From positions 1,059,001 through 1,123,000 of the forward strand of contig JANTQA010000016.1 in assembly GCA_027625915.1 (NCBI GenBank): a stretch of DNA of 64,000 nt, read 5' to 3'. The stretch comes from Anaeramoeba flamelloides. Lineage: Eukaryota > Metamonada > Anaeramoebidae. The notes under the pieces are model-generated. The model ran no database searches. It saw only the letters and a list, made by a program, of their open reading frames with translations, and was not told where the DNA came from. The translations under genes were made by a program, and so were the position numbers. Positions 45,042-58,082 of the stretch are shown here, one piece after another. The first letter of the stretch is position 1. Each line of letters begins with the position of its first letter.

Positions 45042-46599
45042 ACAGGAGAATAAAACTCAAACCAAAAAAACTAGCAAATACTTTAATTATAACAACTTGC
45101 CAGAAATTATTTATAATATCCAAATCCCACAAAATTCCACAGAAGAGGAATTAGAAAAAGATAGGAAAAAAAAAGCCGTCTTAATTGATCTTTTACAAGG
45201 TTTATTAAGAACTGATCCAAAAAAAAGATGGACTCCAAAAGAAGCATTAAAACACCCGCTATTTACTGGAGAGGAGCTTATAAAACCATTTAAACCAAAA
45301 AGAATGAGAAAAAGAAAATATTATCCTTCAAAATCTATTAAAAAGAAAATTTATGAAAAAAAATTACTTGAACAAAAAATAAATTTTCGTAAAAATTTGG
45401 TCTCAAGTTATGAATATCCAAAAAATAAAACAGATTGGGTTTTAGACACATCGCCGTCATTAGGAAGTTATGGTGAAAATTATCAACAAAGAAAATTCGG
45501 AAGTGAAGGCTCCTTTTCAACAATGTATCAAAACAATTTTAACAATTCGTTTCAATCGGGAAATAGAATTAGATATGGGAATAATTATAATAACAATATG
45601 TATAGCAGTTTATCAAATATTGAACAATTTACTAATATTAATCTCAAAAATAATAATAATAATAATTTTAAACAGAATAATAATAATATTAACACTCTTC
45701 ATAACAATAATAATGATAATATTATTAATACTAATATTAATATCAACAGAAATAGTTATAATCAGAATATGAATTACAATAATCATACGGATAATCATAC
45801 TAATAATTATAATTATATCAATAATAACAACAATAGCTTGAATAATAGTTATAATAATAATATTAATAGTTTGAATAGCAGTTTTAATAATAATAACAAT
45901 AGCTTGAATAGCAGTTATAATGATAACAACCAAAGTTTTAATAGTAGTTATACCCACAATAATAATAGTTTGAATAGTAGTTATAATAATAATCAGAATA
46001 CAAATTATAATTCTAATAACAATAGTAATAATTATTTCAATCTTAGCTTTGATCAAAATATTAATTCTCAAAGATTTAATTTAAGTTATCAAGAAAATTT
46101 AAATAATTATCAACAAAAGAACAATTGTTTTAATATCAGGGCTTTATCCCAAGGTAGATCTTTAGATGACCACCCAATACTTTCTTTTTCAAATATTTCT
46201 TCCAAATCAAAATCAAAATCTAAATCTAAAAAAAAAAAAAGAAGAAATCATTCACATTCTTCAAAGAAAAAACACATTTCACAAAAAGAAAAAAATCATA
46301 ATCACCACCACCACCACCACCATCATCACAAAAGAAGAAACCATAGTAAAAGTAATTCAATTTCGAAAAATGAAAAGAATATTTCATCAAAAACGGAAAA
46401 GGAAATTAAACCACAATCTCACTCACAATCCCATTCACACTCGCGTTCACATACACACTCACACCCCCAAACACAAGCAATAAAAATTAGAACAAAAAGA
46501 AGAAAAAAGAAGAAAAAGAAAAAATATACACCAAAATCGGTAACAGATCAATTTTTAAAAATGTCATTAAAAACAAAACGGTTTGATAGTGACAATTAA
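38496..46599 (+). CDS. YAK1: YAK1/DYRK-family protein kinase (five exons seen, N-terminal exon missing)
   Basis: Exons 38496-38689, 38914-39067, 43861-44357, 44751-44853 and 45046-46599 join in phase to 833 residues. Exon 1 shows the YAK1-specific N-region (LKQLSHSLLNTFKVCNSEF, GELILYVNSILG). The kinase domain has the Gly loop (LGSGTFGQVV), lysine in VAIKVIK, catalytic loop HSDLKPEN, DFG, and activation loop YTYSQTRFYRSPE with the YxY tyrosines that DYRKs autophosphorylate. Exon 5 completes the lobe (RTDPKKRWTPKEALKHPLFT). After the kinase comes a long tail: Asn-rich, then a Lys/Ser-rich segment, a run of about ten His, a Ser/His segment and a basic end. YAK1 kinases couple nutrient stress to growth arrest; YakA does so in Dictyostelium. 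The true start lies in an upstream exon not identified. The first acceptor (AG at 38494-38495) is weak; the frame is open back to 38466. Confidence 0.9.
39275..40855. mobile_element. Family I element, copy 2, with about 200-bp terminal inverted repeats
   Basis: Left arm 39275-39475 and right arm 40656-40855 are inverse copies (GTAAAATGGGATTGGCCATT / AATGGCCAATCCCATTTTAC, and outward to AAATTCCATTTTTCTGAT). The interior matches 10150-11600. The middle contains no long ORF but keeps a consensus splice-donor string AAGGTAAGTAT shared by both copies. Confidence 0.75.
41030..41290. repeat. Dispersed repeat K, copy 2
   Basis: Homologous to 36920-37260, and in the same relative orientation. It lies between the I and J elements in the YAK1 intron. 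Confidence 0.5.
41455..42700. repeat. Family J repeat, copy 2 (uninterrupted)
   Basis: Homologue of 34245-35910 without the 449-bp MITE. Short frames at 42241-42544 are not conserved in the other copy. Confidence 0.65.
43128..43253 (-). mobile_element. LINE 3'-tail insertion (about 90 bp) with 19-bp target duplication
   Basis: Direct repeats ATAAAAAGTATAAAGAATT (43128-43146) and ATAAAAAGTATAACGAATT (43235-43253), one mismatch, enclose a minus-strand LINE tail (CAAGAGGAATTAAGAACCCC, then TC). The element is severely 5'-truncated and sits in the YAK1 intron. Confidence 0.8.
43804..43845. repeat. (TAA)n microsatellite
   Basis: About 14 uninterrupted TAA/ATA units, 15 bases upstream of the YAK1 exon 3 acceptor. 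Confidence 0.9.
44972..45040. repeat. (AC)n(AT)n microsatellite abutting a 3' splice site
   Basis: About 24 AC units followed by about 10 AT units run straight into AACAG, the acceptor of YAK1 exon 5 (45046). No pyrimidine tract separates them. Confidence 0.85.
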
Positions 46600-47959
46600 T
46601 TCTTTATTTTTATTAATAATAATATATTTATTTTTTGGTTTATTTAAAATTAATTTCAATAAAGTAATTAGATTTTATTATTTTCTACAAATTTAAAGAA
46701 TTTTATTTAGATTGGTTTTTTATTTTAAGGAAGTAAGTACCTTTTACCTTTTTGAAAAATTTTAATTGTGTTAACATTACTGAAAAAATATTTTTTGAGT
46801 GCCACCAGATATTGAAACTTTGAAACCAAAACACCATCTACTAGTATATTTGTGAAAAGAATCAAAGTAGTACAGAGTTGAATCTTAATTTTTTCTATTT
46901 TTTGAACATTTTTTTTTGATTCAATTTTTGGTTTTATTAATTTTTTTTTGAATCTAGAGATGTTTTTATACGAACGATTGAAATTAATCAAACAATAAAC
47001 CAAAAAAATACCCAGAAGGGTGTACATTTGAAACAAATATTTTCTTATAGAAGACCAAACACGAAAGATCACCATTCCAAATAAATTTGTTGAAATCTAG
47101 AATGATTGAAAAAAAAAAATCGATAAAAGCCTATTTTCGAAGATTGGGTTTCTTTAACTTCTTAATTTTGGTGAATACAAACTATTTTTTTCCTTGAATG
47201 TCTCACCCAATTACTATTTATTATTATTTTAAAAAACCTTTTGTGACAAATTTGCTTTCAAAATTCTTTTTTCAAATATTTTTATCAAACAACGCCAAAA
47301 CAAAGAATACTATTTCAAAAATTTTAATAAATGGGTTGAATTTTTGGAATCAAAAAACAGTTACAAAAGATTCAAATCAAAATAATTAAAAAATTTAATA
47401 ACAAATTTCAATCATAATTCAAAATTATTTTGAGTTCACATTTTAATGGAAAATAAATAATTTACAAATCAAACGAATTTGTCCAATAAACCCTTATTTT
47501 CAAGAAGAATTAAAAAAATCTGTGATTTTCTGAACTAAAACTAGAATTAGATGACATAAATGTAAATAGGATTTATAAATTCATTTTGGAAATACTTGAG
47601 AAATAAACAGTAATTGGTTTATCAAAAAGTTTATCGAAAAATTTTTTCCATAAAGAATTAAAAATAAAAACAAATAAAAAATAACTAATTGTGTAAAATG
47701 CTATAGATAAGATCAAGTAATAAATGATTTTTATTTATTTTTATTTTATAAATTTTTTCATTTTTTTGATTTGTGTTTTTTTGTTGGTATGAAAATATCT
47801 TATACTAGGATATATTCCACTCTAGTATTTCCGAAAATATCAATGTATTTGGCTAAAGAAATGATTTGAATTATTCAGTTTTACATAAATGGTGATACTC
47901 AAAAAATGAAAAATGTACTTGCTTCCTTAAAACATGTTTTTACATTTTTTTTTAGTTAA

Positions 47960-48530
47960 AGCTATTTTCAATAAAGTGGGAAAAATTTATTTTAAAATAT
48001 CTCTATTAAAAATAAATCTTCAAAAAAGTATTTAAATATCCAAAATCATTAACTATCATTTATAGGTTCTTGATAATAATTCAATTTGTTTATTATTATG
48101 TTATTGTATTACATAAATAAAAGATATTAAATTTTCAGATTTCGATTTTATCTGATATTTTTTAAGTGGGTGAAAATTGGTGTTTATTATTTTCTTTATG
48201 ATTGAAAAAATCATTATCATAACTTATTTATTCTCAACAAATTTTCAAATAGAATTGAAAACATATAAAGTTAATTATTCTTTTAAAAAATCTTTTGTAC
48301 CCTTTTCCTTATTTCCAGTTTTTTATTGAAATTGGTTGTATATTGTTTTGTCGAAAAAAAAGTAAATTTTTTTTTTTCATTTTTTGGAAATATTTAAAAA
48401 TATAGATTTTGAAAAAAATACCCTGGTCATTAATTCAATCGGTATTAGTATTAAACTTAATTTTTCATTACAAATTAATGAACACCCCCACTAAAAAATA
48501 TGTTTGTATTAAATGTAAAAAAAAAAAATA
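47960..48530. repeat. Dispersed repeat related to family F (copy 2, inverted)
   Basis: Reverse complement of 16550-17110; GAACACCCCCACTAA and GTGGGTGAAAATTGGTGTTT correspond to blocks in copy 1. Non-coding. Confidence 0.55.
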
Positions 48531-49123
48531 TAACACTTTTTTAGGAAACACCTTAAATATTTGTAGCTAACACTTTCTTTATTTTTCCCTTGATTAATTC
48601 TTTCCATCATAGAAATATTTTTTAATTTTAATTTAATTAAAAAATGAAATATTGGTCAATATAGGTGACCACATTTGTCTATTATCAATCACCATTAAAG
48701 CGACAAAGTTTTGAATTATTGGAGTAGATTACAAACATTATAATCATTTTCAATTTTCAGAATTGTATTTTCTCATTTTTGGTTAAAATAGAAAGATATT
48801 TTTTGCAAGTATTAATTATTTTATATATTATTTTATGATTTTCAAAATTGAATATTCTGGAAAAAGTTGAAGTATTTTAAAAAATATTGAAAATATAAAT
48901 AAAATATTTTTGAATTTCCAACCTCTATTTTATATTTGATCTGAAATAAATAAAAATGGATAATACCATTTCTTGAAAAATATAATTTCATGAATATTTA
49001 CAATTATCTATTCGGAAAAAAAAATCCACATTTTTTTGAAATATTATAAGGTAGTAAAAACAAAACATTTAAAAATATTATTTGACATATTTTTAAGAGA
49101 TCTTTAAAAATAATTGAAACCAC

Positions 49124-49663
49124 AATAAACTAAAATAAAAAATTTTCCACGCAGCTAAAACAGTCCAAACAATCACAATGATACAATTTCATTCAAATTG
49201 GAAGAAACATTTAATTTTTTCAAAATATGAAAAACATTTTTTTTTCTTTTAGTTTTTGTTTTCATTTCATTTTTTGAATTATGTAACTGATTTCCTTTGA
49301 TTAATTTTTTTGAAAAGTTGATATTATGTTAAAGTCAAGTTTTTCTAAATAGTAAAAATCAAATAAAATTAGTTGGTAATCTCTAAACATTTTGATCGAT
49401 CGATAATCCTAATATAGAATCTAAACAAATTTACCAATGTATTTTTTTGTTTTGCTCTCTCCAAATTTTTTTAACACAACTATAATTTATTTGTATTGAT
49501 AATTATTTTTTTTTATTTTGTGAGTATATTAATTCATAAACAATTGTAAAAATTTCAATTAAAGAATGGCTCTAATTTGGTATTTCTTCTTGAATTGATT
49601 AAATAAGTTAATTTTTTCACAAATCGAATTTTGGTGTGTTAAAAATTTTGAATCAGGGTTTAC
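49124..49663. mobile_element. Family C MITE, copy 2 (supplies an empty site)
   Basis: Aligned over its length with 53124-53489 plus 55643-55819. The sequence AACACAACTATAATTT at 49474-49489 is the unoccupied equivalent of the LINE target at 53474-53489. The ends are more diverged than in copy 1. Confidence 0.7.
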
Positions 49664-49932
49664 ATTTTGAGCCAAATTCAAAATCAATATTTATCAATTC
49701 TGAAGTTTAAATATCGATGGTTTGCCCTTAAATTTATCTTAAAATTAAGATTTGTTCCTAAAATTGAATTTTTTTAATTGAAATAAAAACTTTTTTTACC
49801 TCATTTAATAATTGAATTATAGATCCGTAATATAATTTATATTCTAGAAAAATATACTTTAATCTTTCATATCTCCTTGATGGATACTGGTGCCTTAATA
49901 ATCAAACAGATCATCAAATTAACTTTCAATAT

Positions 49933-50128
49933 CAATCAGTTCCACTTTTAAGAAAGAAACTTTCAACGAAATTTAAGGCACCAAAAAAATCACAAATTAA
50001 AGCTCAAAATTAGATTTTTGGCATTATATGTGTAAGAGAAAAATCCACAAAATATGTTTATAAATTTGAGATTTTTCTTGTGCCTTAAATTTTATTGAAA
50101 GTTTTTTTCTTAAAAGTGGATTTGACTC
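49933..50128. mobile_element. Family A MITE, copy of 196 bp
   Basis: The left end CAATCAGTTCCACTTTTAAG, the subterminal AACTTTCAACGAAATTTAAG + GCAC and the mirrored right end (CTTAAAAGTGGATTTGACT) match the 195-bp copy at 10730-10924. The right terminus is slightly decayed. Confidence 0.8.
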
Positions 50129-50690
50129 TCTAACCAATAAAAATAAAATCAAATATATTACTAATAATTAACAATGTTAATAATATTTGTAATCAACTTC
50201 AATAATTCATAACTTTCAGCTTTCGTTGTGATTGGTACTATTTAATGACAACAATGTTGGTCTTCGATTTCATTAATTGATAACTTGTTTAATAATTTCA
50301 AAAAATAGTGATACAATTTATATTTTCAATATCAGTCTCTATTTCAAATAAAAATAGAGTAACATATATTTTGAATTGTTGTAATGTTCGGGGAGTGTTA
50401 GAAACCAAACATTTAAAAAAAACTCTTATAAAAGGCTGAACTAATGATTTTCAGGCTAAATGAATAAAACTTTTTATTATGACTTTTTGAGACAACCTTC
50501 TCTCGTGAGCTCTAGATAATTTCTTCAAATATCTATTCCACACCACATCTAAACAACTCACACTTTCGAAAAGTTCGGTGTAATAAAAAGTAGATTGAAG
50601 AACTACACTATTATTTATACTTGAAAAATTATTTTTTTATTTTTTGTTTCTTATTGGGATTTACCAATAAAAACTTTTCTATTTTTTAAT

Positions 50691-53600
50691 ATGGATCATC
50701 ATAGGGCCTATGATGCAACACTTCTTATTTCTGGAATTCAAAATGTGAAAAGCTATGTTGCATGGAATAACTTTTTGCTTGTCTCCTTAAATAATCGCGA
50801 TTTAATCAAGTTTCAAATTACAGGCGATTACCAAAAGTTAAAATATCAAGTCAAGCAAGTCGATATCAGGCCTAAATTTACAAAAAAGCCAATTACACAA
50901 ATGGAAGTTATTAAGCCTGTTAACAAACTTCTTGTTCTACATGGAAATGTTTGAGATCAATTCTTGTTTTTTTTCTTTTTGTTATTCTTTTTTCTTTTGT
51001 GTTTTTTTTTTTTAAATTTTTTTCTTCTTTTTTTCTTTGATCGATTACAAAAATCTTGACTGAAACAACACTTTGTTCATCAACAAAAAAAAAAAAAAAC
51101 AAATCTGAAAAAGTGACAAAGCTCGTTTAAAAAAGAATTTTAGTCTAACTATTGACATTTTCTCATTAGTATATGAAAAATTTTCTATAAATTTCCCAAA
51201 TAATTTACGAGTCACACTCAACGAAGAGAAGAAGCAACGAAAAAATTCAAGATCTAATCAAACAAATTGAAAATGAAAATTTATAGAGACTCTATTTTTT
51301 CTCTTACTTGTTGAACTTTTGAGATAAAAATTAATTTTTTGACCGAAGGATTTAAAAGTGTTGAATCATAAAAAATGACAAACTTTTTTCTTCTCATTTG
51401 TCCATTTTATTTGCTTATTCTGAAATCATTTATATTTTTAGTCATTTGATCTCAGGTATTAAGAAATAATTTTAAATCGTTGACGAGAAAAAAAAAAGAA
51501 AAAAGAGCTGGCTTGTTTTTTCATAAAACAAGATCAATAAGTTTTGCTAAAAAAAAAGAAAGAAAGTAAAAAAAAAACAAAAAAAAAACCCATTTGACAT
51601 GGCGTGTATATTTATTTAAAATAATTATACTCTAGTGTACTTGTTTTGTTCTCATTTAATAACACAAAGGTTGTTGAGATTTATGAATTAAAAACAATTA
51701 AGCTACAGAAGGTTTTATGTAAAAAAAATGCAGTGCTGTTTTCATATAACAAAAAGAAGTCTCTGTGCATAAGTACAAAAAAAGAATTGTGGATCTTCAA
51801 ATGGAAAGAATTAGGGTTTGAAAAGCATAATACAATGGCCATCCCAGAAGCCCCAAAAACAATGGACTGGTTTAAAGCGAGCAAAATATGTCTTGGCTTT
51901 AAAAGGCAATATTGTGTAATTAATCTCAAAAATGGAACTTTCAAATCATTATTTACAACTGGCAAAAATGGTATTCCAATCTCTACAAAAATTTCAAATC
52001 AAGAGATCCTACTTGGAAAAGATAGTAAAACAATTATTTATACTTTCTATATAATTCATTATGTACTTTATTAACAAAATAAACAAATCCGTATTGATTG
52101 TAACACTGATTTCTTACTTTACCCCCTTTTAATTTTATTTAATAAAAAAAAAAATTAGAAATTAGTATCTTTAAAGATCCAAATGGAATGGCATTAAGGG
52201 CTTATGGTATTAACTGGGTTGAGATCCCATTAAAAATTGTTTATTTCCCACCTTATTTAATTGGCTTTTTTGCAAATAAACTCCGAGTTCGAACACTATA
52301 CACAAAGCAATTAATACAAGATCTCAATATTCCAAATCCGAATTTATGCTTTTCTATGGCAAAAAAAGATAATCACAGCTTTGCCTACATTGCAAATAAG
52401 AAAGGCATTTGGCGTTTAGATGAAATACCTTTACTTTATCAAATTGATATGCTATCGTTTGAAAAGAATTATGAAGAAGCATTAAAACTTTGCGAGTTAA
52501 TACCAAATCTTGAAGAAAATAAAAAAAATACAAAATCAAATGATATCAAACAGCAATATGCAAATCATTTATTCGTGACAAGGAAATTTAATAAAGCCAT
52601 GGATTTTTTCCAACAATCAAATTGTGATCCTCGGATTGTATTGTCGCTTTATCCTTTTCTTGTTGAAGAAAATCTTGAAAAGCAACTTAAAATTCCCTTT
52701 TTTGAACAAACAGAATTAAATGAACAAGAACAACATGAAGCCATCCTTTCATTAATAGATTATCTCACACAGCAAAGAAGTTTAATGTAACCATTTCCTT
52801 TATTATTTAATTTTTGTTTTTATTTCATTTGTAATCAACTAGAATGGAAAATGAGAAATACAGAAATCAGGATTATATTTTGAAATTTCTTAATCAAGTT
52901 TAGATTGGTAACAAACTACATATTTACAGAAAAAAGTACAATTAAAACAGTTCAAATAGATTTTCAAAAAATTTCGAATTTTTTTCACCTTCAAACTTTC
53001 AAAAATTAAATGAATAAACTATCAAAAAATAAAAATAACAGATAATTAACTTTTCAATTCCATTGAAAACTTTTAAACACATTAACTTTTATTATTTAGC
53101 CATGTGAATATATATATATATACAAAATAAACTAAAATTCAAAATCTTACACACAGTTAAAACGGCCCAAAGAATCAAAATAATACGATTTCATTCAAAT
53201 TGGAAATAATTTTGATTTTTGAAAAATATGAAAATCATTTTTTCATATTTTACTTTTTTGTTTTCATTTCATTTTTTGAATTACGGAACTTTTTTGGTTT
53301 GATCAAAATTTTTTTGAATGATTGATATTAGGTAAAAGTTGAGTTCTTCAAGATTGAAGAACTCAAATAAAATTAGTTGATAGTCTCTAATCATTTGATC
53401 GATCAATTTTCCTAATATAATTTAATCAAATTTATCCATGTATTTTTTTTGTTTTGCTCTCTCTAAAATTTTTAACACACGGATAATTTCAAACAAGATA
53501 AATTAAAAATTAATAATTTACTTTATAAATTGTTTGATAAAAATGAAACTTTACATAAAATCAAAAAAATTAATGAATTAAATTACTTAAAATTACTTAA

Positions 53601-56442
53601 TCAAATAAATGAAGAATATAATAAAAATAAAAACTTTTGGAAAACATTAAATAAAATAAGAGAAACTTCTACAAAAATGTTTTTAAATAATGAAACCATA
53701 TTCACAGTGTATAACGATTTTGTAAAATCAATTAGTCAAAAAACCTAATACAAATATAATTAATTATATTAAAAAATTTAAAATTAATAAAAATTCATTA
53801 AATCCAATTGACATAAAGGAAATTTTTTGATCAAGATAAAATTAAAGAAATAATCAAATTTCAAAAAAATAAATCAGTTAAAGAATTTGACAAAATAAAT
53901 CATTATAAGTTTATAAAAAACCAACCAATTCAATATTTATTAAATTATAATTATTTTATTAAAACAGTTCAAAATATTTTTTTTAAATTGGATAACAGAC
54001 GAAACTGAAAAAAGTATAAATTTTATTAAAAAAAGAAATTTATTATTTATTCATAAATCGGGGGATGAAGGCGAACCATTAAATTATCGACCTATCTCTA
54101 TAAATCAATCTCTTCCAAGATTTTTTTAAAATTAATATACATTGGAATTCAAGACTCATGGGACTTGATTTCAAAAAAAAACAATTTGGATTTAAAAAAT
54201 ATTTTGGAACAAGAATTGCTGTTTTAAATTTATTAAGAAAATTTAAAAAAATAAAAAATAAAAATAAAAATAAAAATACAAAATACTTTGTAGTTACTAT
54301 AGACATACAAAAATGTTTTGACTCTATACAACACTCGTTAATATATCAATCTATTAAAAAATTTATCAAAAATGAAACAATTAAAAATTTGCTCTTGAGA
54401 CATTATAAAAAAGAAGGAATTGGAGTTTATCAAGGAGATCCCTTATCACCAATTCTCTTCGCATTTATATCTCATTTCCTACTAGAAAAGTTAAAAACTT
54501 TAGCTGTTCATGTTCAAATGTATGCAGATGATCTTATTCTTATTATGAAAGGGCCATTAATCTCTCTAAAAATTAATTTAGAAAGGATTTTTGAAATAAT
54601 AAAAAGATTCGGGATGAACCCACATAATAAAAAAACCAAATATAAAAAAGAATTAAAAATATTTTTTATCTTGGGATTTGGTTAGAAAAAAACACACATC
54701 TTGAATATAATTTCAAAAAAGTAGAAAAGTCCTTGGAAACACTTAATCGATTGTTTCAACAAAATAAACTCAACAATGGAGTCAAAATAACTTCTTTCAA
54801 AGCTCTCATTTTAAGTCAACTTTATTATGGTCTTGAAATATTTGACTTGAAACAAAATGATTTTGAAAGAATTGATAGATTTATCAATAAATCAGTCACA
54901 AATTTCTTACAAATTAATATCCATTCACCTCGATTAATTTATAAAACTGAAGCAAAAATTGATCCCGCTAGATTAAAAGTATACCGAAGAAAATATAAAT
55001 TGATAGAAAAATTAGATTTCTTAAATTTAAAAAAATTAAAAACAATACTAAATTTTCGAAAATTGGAAAATGAAAATATTAATTGGCACACTAAGGGATT
55101 AAAATTATTAGATGAAGAATTAAAAGTTTTTCGATTAACCGAATTGGAAAATTCACCTAGTTGGAAAGTTCAACAATATCTAAAAATTATAAAACAACAA
55201 AATTGCAATTTCAAACAACAAAAATATTTAAACTGGAAAGCTTCAAAAACAATTCTAAAATTTCGAAATTTTACTAATTGTTTAAATAGGTACTCTTATG
55301 TAACAAGTAAAAAATAAAAATAAAAATTGTGATTTATGTAAAGAAAAGTTAAATATTGATATCATTGAAGATTTCGATCATTTTTTATGGGACTGTCCGG
55401 CCTATAAAATAAACCAAAAAATCTGGATATCTGAATTTTTTGAAAAAAATAAAAAAATTAATAATATCTCCGATATTATTAATAAAAAGAATTCATCATA
55501 TATATTATCATTAGTAAGTGATAATAAAATTTGTGATTCTTTAACAAAATTTCTAAAAAAAAGTTTTGAAATTAGGGCACACAGGAGAAAAGCAATTTTC
55601 TCTCTTCAAAAATAAAAAAAAAAAAAAACACACGGATAATTTATTTGTATTGATAATTTGCTATTTTTTTATTTTGTGAGTATTGTAATTTATAAACAAT
55701 TGTTAACATTTCAATTCGTGAATGGTTCTAATTTGGTATTTCTTCGAGAATTGATTAAATAAGAACATTTTTTCAAAAATTGAATTTTGGTGTGTTAAAA
55801 ATTTTGAATTGGGGTTTATATATACCATAGGTATGTAGATTTTTTTGATTTCTTAAACTCGTTTTACACGCGTGGGCTACACGTAAAATTCTTTTGTCGG
55901 ATATATATATACATATGTAATCAAAACACAACAAAATTAGGATAGCCGATCTAATTTGGAATTGTAAAAAAGTTAAATTTTGACCACTTTTCTTCCACAG
56001 CTAGTAATTTTTTAAAAAAGAAATTAATTCTCTTTCTGAGTGTTTAAAGAGTTTAAAATTTTCAAGATTTTTAAACTGAAAACCTGATTTGTATTGTTTT
56101 GGTGAATCAAAAAAGAAAATCAAACTATTTTCATGGCTTTAAATGCAGAACCCCTGACTTAAATAGAAAATCACTAATTCCCATTGTTTTCCAATGCTTT
56201 CAAGGCAATTACGTTCTACCTGTATATAATTTTTTTTTTTTTTTCGTTGTTTTTAAGTTTTTTCGTTTGCATTTTTTCACATCCCCGAAACAAAAAGTAT
56301 GATTTCAAAAGAATTCGAGAACTTCTTCAAAAAATAAAAAAAAACAACGAATGAAACGAAAAAACATGTAAAAAATTCGAAAAAACGCGATTTTATTAGT
56401 CTTTCGTGATTTTAAAAACGAAAAATTGTACTAAATGTGGTG

Positions 56443-56479
<37 letters not shown>

Positions 56480-58050
56480 TTATGTGTGTGTATATGTGTA
56501 TGTATGTGTGTGTGTGTGTGTGTGTTGATTTTAGAGAATAAGCTATTCCTAAAAAGTGTGAAAATTTTATTTTATATCTTTATTAAACTAAATTCTAATA
56601 TCAAGGTTTAAATATCCAAAAATTCCATAAATTATTTATTGGTTCTTAAAATTAATCCAAATGGTTAGTTCATACATAAGTTACTTTAATAAAAGATACC
56701 AAATTTTATAATATCAATGTTATATCATGCTTTTTATTTGATTACCTTATTGATATTTTTTTTTTTTTTTATTAAATCTCAACTTTCTTACCCCCTTTAG
56801 ATATTATTTTACTCAATGGATACAATAATTATATGATATTTTTTAAATGTGACAATTAGTGATTAATTTTATATTTTGATTCTAGCAATAATGGTTTCTA
56901 ATGAGTTTTAATCAATACAAAATATTCAAAATGATGAAAAACAGATAAAGTTATTATATCTTTTTAAAAAAATGTTTTTTTTTTGAATTTATTGGTAATA
57001 TTTTAAAAGTACTTTCAGCAAGTATTTCTATTTGTGAATTGGTAATATAACATTAAGATAAAAATTAATACTAATTGAACAGCGTCTCTTGTTTGTTTTT
57101 CAAAATATGTTCATCTCAAAATTTTCAAAAAATGAAAAAAAAAATTAGAATAACTTTTTTATGCAAAAAGAATCATGACCAATTTCAAAAAAAAACGTCA
57201 ATACAAAAAGGATCTAAAGTGATTTTTTAAATCATTAAATGTAGTTATTAAGTTTTCTCTTCTATTTGAAATTCTATCAAGATTGGACTTCTTTAGAAAA
57301 AAAAAAAATTACGTTCAAAAAGAAAAAAATACCTCTTTTAACACTTAAAAAATGTAATCTAAATTTATTTTTAGGAAATTTTATCTCTACAATTCCTTTT
57401 TTTTTGTACAAAAAAATTGAATTATATGAAGAATCGATTTCCGATGAAGAATATTTTTGGATATTTAAATAATAATATTAGAATTTAGTTTAATAAAGAT
57501 ATTTCAAAATATATTTACCCAACTTTTTTAGAAATAACTGATGTATACTTTTTAATAATCAATACAATAACCATTTTGTAATTAAATATGAATATTTTCT
57601 TAGATTCAAAAGAAAAACAATATAAAAATAAAAAAAAAATTATAATAAAAAGTCCACAATAAAAACTAAGACAATTGAATTTTTTTTTTTTATTTTTATT
57701 ATTAGAAAAAGAACAAAATAATCTTTAATTTTCTTCATTTTTTTATAAATTTAAACTTTAAAAAACTATTATATAGTCTGATCTTAGTAATATCAATTAT
57801 ATGGTTTAATTAATGTTTACTTAATTAATCATTTTATTTACCTCCTTTTTTTTTTTTTTATTACTGAAATTTCATTGAAAAAAAGTTTTACAAGATAATT
57901 TTTTACTAATAAGAAATTCATTATAAAAGACATTACATATTCTCAATTTTCTTAAATGATTATTTGTCTTTTCGGAATCTTTTTTTTCACAGATTGATCT
58001 TTTGCAAACTAAAAAGTATTGAACTAAATCAAAAAAAAAAAAAGAAAAAC

Positions 58051-58082
<32 letters not shown>

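Larger units (their letters stand above)
46600..50690. other. Intergenic, 4.1 kb, between YAK1 and VPS39
   Basis: Contains a dispersed repeat at 47960-48530, family C MITE at 49124-49663 and family A MITE at 49933-50128. A 116-codon minus-strand frame at 46725-47075 with two hydrophobic stretches has no recognised domain. It might be a small membrane protein, but I do not count it as a gene. Confidence 0.55.

Noticed and set aside
45613-46071. Isoleucine-rich minus-strand frame of 152 codons
   Set aside because: Antisense shadow of the Asn-rich tail of YAK1.
46725-47075. 116-codon minus-strand frame with two hydrophobic stretches
   Set aside because: No recognisable family and no splice or homology support. 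It could be chance in A/T-rich DNA.
52069-52074. Alternative donor GTACTT for VPS39 exon 2
   Set aside because: Using it adds residues (YTFYIIHY) absent from the family. GTAAAA at 52025 restores the conserved GKD-SIFKDPNG reading.
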